DNA of 64,000 bases, from the NCBI RefSeq assembly GCF_900106585.1, contig NZ_FNWH01000004.1:124001-188000 (forward strand), written 5' to 3'. The translations under genes were made by a program, and so were the position numbers. This stretch comes from Acidaminococcus timonensis (GTDB lineage: Bacteria > Bacillota > Negativicutes > Acidaminococcales > Acidaminococcaceae). This document shows positions 59,591 to 64,000 of the stretch, in pieces (positions within the stretch are counted from its first letter, which is position 1; the number at the start of each line of letters is the position of its first letter). Under the pieces are notes generated by a model. That model was not told the DNA's origin, did no database searches, and was given only the letters and a program-made list of their open reading frames with translations.

Positions 59591-61684
59591 TTAGCGGAAA
59601 TACACTGTGACGGTATCGCCTTCATGCAGCACCGTTCCCGGTGCCGGGCTCTGTTTCCAGCTGGTACCGCTGCCCACGGGGATCAGCTGCAGGCCGGCGC
59701 CACCCAGGGCCGCAGCCACGTTCCGGATGGAATGGCCCGCCAGATTGGGCAGTTTCACTGCACCGTTGCCGTCCGCCTCCAGGGCTGCCAGAGGTGCGGC
59801 TTCCCGGGCTGTCTTGGCCAGCAGGGATTCCACCGTAGGCAGACCCTCCCAGCTGCTGGGCTCGATGCCTTCCGCCACCAGGATCTGCTGCAGGGTATCC
59901 CGGAAAATCGGTGCGGACACCTGGGACCCGTAGAAGGCCCCCTTGGGGGAATCCAGCATGATGATCATGGCGTATTTCGGCGCATCGCTGGGCACAAATC
60001 CCACAAACGAGGCGATATACACCCCGGGGATATACCCGCCCTTGGGGGAGAGCTTTTCAGCGGTGCCGGTCTTGCCGGCAATCTTGTAGCCCTTGATCTG
60101 GGCCGTCTTGCCACCGCCCTCGGAAACCACCTTTTCCATCATGGTGCGCATTTCCTCAGCCACTTCGGGGGTGATCACCTGCTGGTCCACCTGGGTCCTG
60201 TTTTCTTTCACCACATTGCCATCCGGGTCGGTGACCTTGGCCACGATGTACGGCCGCACCAGTTTGCCCCCGTTGGCGATGGCACTGATGGCCCGGATCA
60301 TCTGCAGGGGAGTCACGGCGATGCCCTGTCCGATACCCATGGTGGCCACATCGGACGGCACCATATCCTTGGGATCGTACAGGATGCCCTCTTCTTCCCC
60401 GGGCACATCCGTGCCGGTCTTGCTGCCGAAGCCGAACTGCCTGGCGTATGCAGTCTCCCGTTCGCCTCCCAGCTTCAACCCCAGGGCAGCCATACCGGTG
60501 TTCAGGGAGAATTTGATCACGTCCGTATAGGTCACATGGCCCATCCCCTTGCCGTCCCAGTTGCGGATCCGCCGTCCCCCCACATCGATGGATCCCTGGT
60601 CATCAAAAGGCGTGGTGGGGGTGATGATCCCTTCCATCAGGGCGGCGGAACCCATGATGGGCTTGAATACGGACCCGGGTTCGTAGACGATGCTCACGCC
60701 CCGGTTCAGAAATGCCCCCTGAGGTGCCTGGGAAAAATGGTTGGGATCGAAGGTGGGCCGGCTGGCCATGCCCAGGATCTCTCCGGTGTTGGGGTCCATG
60801 AGGATGGCTGCCGCACTGGCCGCATGGGTCTTGGCGATGGCATCGTCCAGGCTCTTTTCCAGGATGAACTGCATCCGGGCGTCCAGGGTCAGCTGCACCG
60901 TATCCATCCGCCGGGCCTGGACCTGGTTCATGGCACTCTGGCCCACCAGATGACCCTTGGCATCAAAGAAGCTGCGTTTCTTCTGATCCTGGCCCCGCAG
61001 GTACTCGTCCATGGCAGCCTCGATGCCTTCCAGTCCCTTGCCGTCATCTCCCACGAAGCCCAGCACCTGAGCCGCCAGTTTGTCTTTCGTATAATAGCGT
61101 TTGCTTTCTTCCTGGAAATGGAAGCCACTGAGTTTCTGGTCCTTCAATACCTTTTCCACTTCATCAGCCACATGGGGATCCAGCTGCCGTTTTACCCAGG
61201 CGAACCGCCGGTCCGGCTCAGTGAATCTCTCATACAGCGCATCGGCCTTCATGTCCAGGATGGGGGCCAGCTGATCGGCAGCCACCCGTTTCGGGTCCCG
61301 GCTGGGCATCTGGCCCAGGGGCCACCGTTCCGGATCGTCCACCAGTTCCTGGGGATCCACATACAGGGATTTGCTGATGATGCTCACGGCCAGTTCCTCC
61401 CCGTTCCGGTCCACAATGCTGCCCCGGGGGGAGATCTCCGTATGTTCACCCATGATCTGGGCATTGGCGGCCTCACTGTAATAGCCGCCCCGGACAATCT
61501 GCTTCCAGAACAGCATGACCACTACGATACCCGCTACGGCGGCCACCAGTTTGCCGATGACGATGGCTCGGCCCTTGCCCTGGAGCAGCAGATCCTGATG
61601 GACGGGGTCCAGCTTCAGCACCCGGGGATCGGCTGCCGTCATGTTCTTCTTGTTCTTTTTTTTCAGGAACCAGGGCATTTTCAC
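59591..61684 (-). CDS. ftsI: Class B penicillin-binding protein with PASTA domain (FtsI/SpoVD-like)
   Basis: 697 residues. Short cytoplasmic Lys-rich N-terminus, one membrane anchor (about 45-63), dimerisation domain with SPRGSIVDRNGEELA, then the transpeptidase: SVFK (in YEPGSVFKPIMG), SLN (in FSLNTGMAALG) and KTGTAEK. One C-terminal PASTA domain (VKLPNLAGHSIRNVAAAL ... LHEGDTVTVYF). The GTG start at 61684 overlaps the ftsW stop as GTGA with AGGAGG 8 nt upstream. It crosslinks septal peptidoglycan with its partner FtsW. Confidence 0.92.
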   Translation of the reverse strand: MKMPWFLKKKNKKNMTAADPRVLKLDPVHQDLLLQGKGRAIVIGKLVAAVAGIVVVMLFWKQIVRGGYYSEAANAQIMGEHTEISPRGSIVDRNGEELAVSIISKSLYVDPQELVDDPERWPLGQMPSRDPKRVAADQLAPILDMKADALYERFTEPDRRFAWVKRQLDPHVADEVEKVLKDQKLSGFHFQEESKRYYTKDKLAAQVLGFVGDDGKGLEGIEAAMDEYLRGQDQKKRSFFDAKGHLVGQSAMNQVQARRMDTVQLTLDARMQFILEKSLDDAIAKTHAASAAAILMDPNTGEILGMASRPTFDPNHFSQAPQGAFLNRGVSIVYEPGSVFKPIMGSAALMEGIITPTTPFDDQGSIDVGGRRIRNWDGKGMGHVTYTDVIKFSLNTGMAALGLKLGGERETAYARQFGFGSKTGTDVPGEEEGILYDPKDMVPSDVATMGIGQGIAVTPLQMIRAISAIANGGKLVRPYIVAKVTDPDGNVVKENRTQVDQQVITPEVAEEMRTMMEKVVSEGGGKTAQIKGYKIAGKTGTAEKLSPKGGYIPGVYIASFVGFVPSDAPKYAMIIMLDSPKGAFYGSQVSAPIFRDTLQQILVAEGIEPSSWEGLPTVESLLAKTAREAAPLAALEADGNGAVKLPNLAGHSIRNVAAALGGAGLQLIPVGSGTSWKQSPAPGTVLHEGDTVTVYFR

Positions 61685-62880
61685 GGCCGCCACCTCCTGG
61701 CTGCAGGCACTCCGGGACGGGATGCCGCCGGTTTCTCTGCCGGTATCTCCCTGGAACGCCGATGTTTTTTGTGCTCGTCCTTATAGACGGACAGCACCAG
61801 ACCGATGGCCCCCATTGTCATGATCAGAGACGTACCCCCGTAACTGATGAAGGACAGGGGTACCCCGATGATGGGCAGCACCCCGCAGACCATGGCCATG
61901 TTGGCGAAGGCCTGGCCCACCACCAGGAAGTTCACACCGCTGACCAGCAGGAAGCCTTTCCGGTCCTGGGTCCGCTGTCCGATGTGGTACAGCACCACAC
62001 CCAGGAGCAGGAACACCAGGATCAGGAAGACTGCTCCCAAAAAGCCCCATTCCTGGCAGTAGTTGGCGAAGGCAAAATCCGTATGGGCTTCCGGCAGGTA
62101 GAAGAACTTTCCCGTACCCATGCCGAAAGGCTCGCCGAAGAACCGGCCGCTGCCAATGGCGTTAAAAGACTGGATGGCCTGATAGCCCTTGCCCTGGGGA
62201 TCCTGTTCCGGATGGAGCCAGAACAGGATCCGGTTCAGCCGGTAGGGGGCCTGGATGACAGCCGCAGCCGCACCCACGAACGCAACCCCCAGCAGGCTCC
62301 AGAATTCCTTCATGGGCAGACCGGCCAGGATGTACAGGATGATCATCAGCGTCATGATGATGGCTGCCGTACCCATATCGGGCTGGATCAGGACCAGGAA
62401 CGACAGAAAGGCCGTTTCCCAGAAGGCCATGCCCGTATCCCGGCGGAGCAGGTGGGGCCGTTTCCCCTGTTCCATGAGCTGCCCCAGGTAATGGGACCCC
62501 AGCAGGATCACCGCCAGCTTCACGAATTCGGAGGGCTGAAAGGAAATGGGTCCCAGGATGACCCAGCGCTGGGCCCCCTTGGTGGCCCGGCCGAAGATGT
62601 CCACGGCGATCAGGGTACCGGTGAGCAGCACGCAGAAGATCTGATCATACTTGAACAGCCAGTGATAATCCACCTTCTTTTCGATGCCGAACATGACAAG
62701 GAGTCCGACCAGGCTGAAAATGCCATAGCGAAGGAGATAATGGTAGCCGTTGCCGAACATGTCGGCCGCCGCCACATAACTGGCACTGAACACGTTCACC
62801 GCCCCCAGCACCAGCAGGAAGAACACCAGGCTCAGCAGCGCATCCCTGGCGTTGTCCCAGAACATGATCCGTTTTCCCAT
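61681..62880 (-). CDS. ftsW: FtsW/RodA-type SEDS peptidoglycan polymerase
   Basis: 399 residues, ten membrane spans. SEDS motifs: GRATKGAQRWVILGPISFQPSEFVKL, LIQPDMGTA, FGMGTGKFFYLPEAHTDFAFA and GVPLSFISYGGTSLI. The partner class B PBP directly downstream argues for FtsW rather than RodA. The C-terminal tail is basic. It is 15 nt downstream of trmB, an unusual neighbour, and may be read from its promoter. Confidence 0.92.
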   Translation of the reverse strand: MGKRIMFWDNARDALLSLVFFLLVLGAVNVFSASYVAAADMFGNGYHYLLRYGIFSLVGLLVMFGIEKKVDYHWLFKYDQIFCVLLTGTLIAVDIFGRATKGAQRWVILGPISFQPSEFVKLAVILLGSHYLGQLMEQGKRPHLLRRDTGMAFWETAFLSFLVLIQPDMGTAAIIMTLMIILYILAGLPMKEFWSLLGVAFVGAAAAVIQAPYRLNRILFWLHPEQDPQGKGYQAIQSFNAIGSGRFFGEPFGMGTGKFFYLPEAHTDFAFANYCQEWGFLGAVFLILVFLLLGVVLYHIGQRTQDRKGFLLVSGVNFLVVGQAFANMAMVCGVLPIIGVPLSFISYGGTSLIMTMGAIGLVLSVYKDEHKKHRRSREIPAEKPAASRPGVPAARRWRP

Positions 62881-62895
62881 AACTTGCCTCGGTCC

Positions 62896-63537
62896 CTAGA
62901 ACTGCACTTCGCAGAAATTGATGTTCTTGCCCCGGGCGCTGAACTTCTGCTCGTATTCCGTCTGGGCCTCATTCAGGATGTCCGTGTGGTGGAGGTCCGT
63001 AGTCAGGGCCAGGATCTTCAGGCCGAACTCCTTGAATTCCTCCACGGAGAATGCAAACAGGTCATCATTATCGGTCTTGAAGCGTAAATGTCCACCCGGT
63101 TTCAGGATTTTTTTATACTCTGCCAGGAAGGTCCGGTAGGTCAGCCGCCGTTTGGCATGCCGGGCCTTGGGCCAGGGATCGCTGAAATTCAAGAAAATCT
63201 GATCCACTTCCCCGGGTTCGAACCACTCCAGCAGATGGGCCGCATCGGCGTGGATGATCCGGGCATTGGGAATTTCGGCCTCTCGCAGCTTCTTCACGGC
63301 GTAATAGCACACTTCCCGCTGGGTCTCCATGCCCAGATAGCCGATTTCAGGATGGAGCTGGCTCATGGCAGCCAGGAACTGGCCTTTGCCGCAGCCGATT
63401 TCCAGATGCACCGGCCGGCCCCCCAGCACCTGATCCGACCAGTGCCCCCTATACTGCTCCAGGTCGTCCTCCAGCAGTTCCTTTCCCCGATAGTCTTCCA
63501 GTGCCTGGGGGATCCAGGGTTTCTTTCGTAAACGCAT
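62896..63537 (-). CDS. trmB: tRNA (guanine-N7)-methyltransferase
   Basis: 213 residues. Rossmann methyltransferase with the SAM loop LEIGCGKGQFL (about 47-57), YLGMETQR, the signature INFSDPWPKARHAKRRL-type segment (seen as LNFSDPWPKARHAKRRL) and the C-terminal TEYEQKFSARGKNI. It methylates G46 in tRNA variable loops. Confidence 0.95.
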   Translation of the reverse strand: MRLRKKPWIPQALEDYRGKELLEDDLEQYRGHWSDQVLGGRPVHLEIGCGKGQFLAAMSQLHPEIGYLGMETQREVCYYAVKKLREAEIPNARIIHADAAHLLEWFEPGEVDQIFLNFSDPWPKARHAKRRLTYRTFLAEYKKILKPGGHLRFKTDNDDLFAFSVEEFKEFGLKILALTTDLHHTDILNEAQTEYEQKFSARGKNINFCEVQF

Positions 63538-63563
63538 ATTGGTTCTCCTATTTTCACAGATGG

Positions 63564-63594
63564 GGCTGTCGCAAGGCGACAGCCCCTTTATGGT
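63564..63594 (-). terminator. Terminator of the sigma-54-type activator gene
   Basis: GGGGCTGTCGC/GCGACAGCCCC, perfect 11-bp stem with a 3-nt loop, T-rich on both sides. Confidence 0.85.
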
Positions 63595-63609
63595 TTCCTG
63601 TTCTATGAC

Positions 63610-64000
63610 TCATTCGTCTTTCTTTGCTTTTTTCGCCCTGGCACCCTTCTTTTCCGGCCCCAGGTTGAATTTCTTCAGGTATCTGTACAGAGTCACCCGG
63701 CTCACATCCAGCATGATGGCCAGTTTGCTGATATTGCCCCCGGCCTGTTTCCAGGCGGCCACGAAGGCGTCCTTGTCATGCTTCCAGGATTTCTCGATCC
63801 GGTGTTCTCCCGGCAGTTTGATATGGCTGGCTTCGATGACGCTGCCGGATGTATGGAAGAAGGCCTGCTCGATGACGCCCTGCAGCTGTTTGATGTTGCC
63901 AGGCCACTGGCAGCTGTTCAGCATGTGCAGGGCTTCCGGCGACAGGGTCTTGCCGGGCATGTTGTGCCGGGCGGCCATTTCCGTCAGGATGTGGTTGGCG
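63610..64000 (-). CDS. Sigma-54-type activator, C-terminal part (cut by window edge)
   Basis: About 130 residues are visible. The end of an AAA+ domain (ANHILTEMAARHN, LSPEALHMLNSCQWPGNIKQLQGVIEQAF, where WPGN(I)xxL is typical of sigma-54 interaction domains) is followed by a Fis-type helix-turn-helix (NISKLAIMLDVSRVTLYRYLKKF) and a Lys-rich tail. The sensor domain and Walker motifs lie beyond the right edge, so the signal is unknown. Confidence 0.85.
   Translation of the reverse strand, partial: ANHILTEMAARHNMPGKTLSPEALHMLNSCQWPGNIKQLQGVIEQAFFHTSGSVIEASHIKLPGEHRIEKSWKHDKDAFVAAWKQAGGNISKLAIMLDVSRVTLYRYLKKFNLGPEKKGARAKKAKKDE

Noticed and set aside
59132-61786. 884-residue plus-strand ORF
   Set aside because: Antisense to folD and ftsI, His/Gly-rich, lacks ribosome-binding site.

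Overview
The window looks like chromosome from an anaerobic, amino-acid-fermenting Negativicute, most like Acidaminococcus or a close relative. This is an inference, since no 16S gene is present. The gene set is that of a Firmicute: Bacillus-type LexA boxes, PASTA-type FtsI, CvfB, RsfS, YqeK, MupG, LuxS, an Rrf2 regulator and a LysM-domain SOS protein. A TonB-dependent receptor, however, implies an outer membrane. Two different [FeFe] hydrogenases, the Asr sulfite reductase and several Fe-S flavoproteins indicate strict anaerobic life. The DNA is GC-rich, and coding is dense on both strands with mostly short intergenic gaps.

Layout. 1-3.2 kb: polyamine operon speA-speE-speB (minus), headed by a promoter, a roughly 300-nt structured leader and an intrinsic terminator. 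3.2-7.1 kb: a His-rich membrane protein, an IS3-family element sitting in the loop of a terminator hairpin, and a group B-like [FeFe] hydrogenase. 7.2-14.8 kb: an ABC-F protein, asrABC, a phosphodiesterase and a TonB-dependent receptor. 14.9-21 kb: LarA-family racemase, tRNA-Ala(CGC), an Rrf2 regulator divergent from a two-gene hydrogenase operon (NuoF/GltD fusion plus HydA). 21-25 kb: a DUF819 membrane protein and a UvrA paralogue that lacks the UvrB-binding domain. 25-31 kb: tRNA-Ala(GGC), the nadD-yqeK-LCP-rsfS-cvfB housekeeping run, a PHP phosphoesterase and ychF. 31-37.3 kb: N-acetylmuramic acid recycling (nagA divergent from murQ-murP, then mupG), with a second IS3-family element between murP and mupG. 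37.3-45.6 kb: a fold-III lysine/ornithine decarboxylase, serS, a sirtuin, a secreted protein of unknown function, a GlcD-type flavoprotein and CstA. 45.8-51.4 kb: an operon of unknown function with an AAA+ ATPase, two membrane proteins and small proteins. 51.6-64 kb: a YneA-like SOS gene with LexA boxes, a PhoP/PhoR-like pair, luxS, DUF190, a lipoprotein with an acyl-CoA ligase, a FlK-like thioesterase, folD, ftsI, ftsW, trmB and the end of a sigma-54-type activator.

How the parts connect. Arginine to agmatine to putrescine to spermidine is covered by speA/speB/speE, and a second, unrelated decarboxylase could supply the cadaverine that some Negativicutes attach to peptidoglycan. Wall turnover (MurQ/MurP/MupG/NagA) and septal synthesis (FtsW/FtsI) are also present. 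Redox balance is served by two hydrogenases, sulfite reduction and 2-hydroxyacid oxidation.

The most unusual non-coding signal is a modular intergenic repeat. It has a 7-bp-period array (TCACTAG/TCTCTAG units), a conserved tail, a small hairpin and often a TGTGAA...TTCACA terminator, and it recurs in at least eight gaps. Other features of note are the speA leader RNA, a 159-bp nested palindrome at 11.9 kb, a terminator split by an IS, and a classic slippery heptamer in the second IS.
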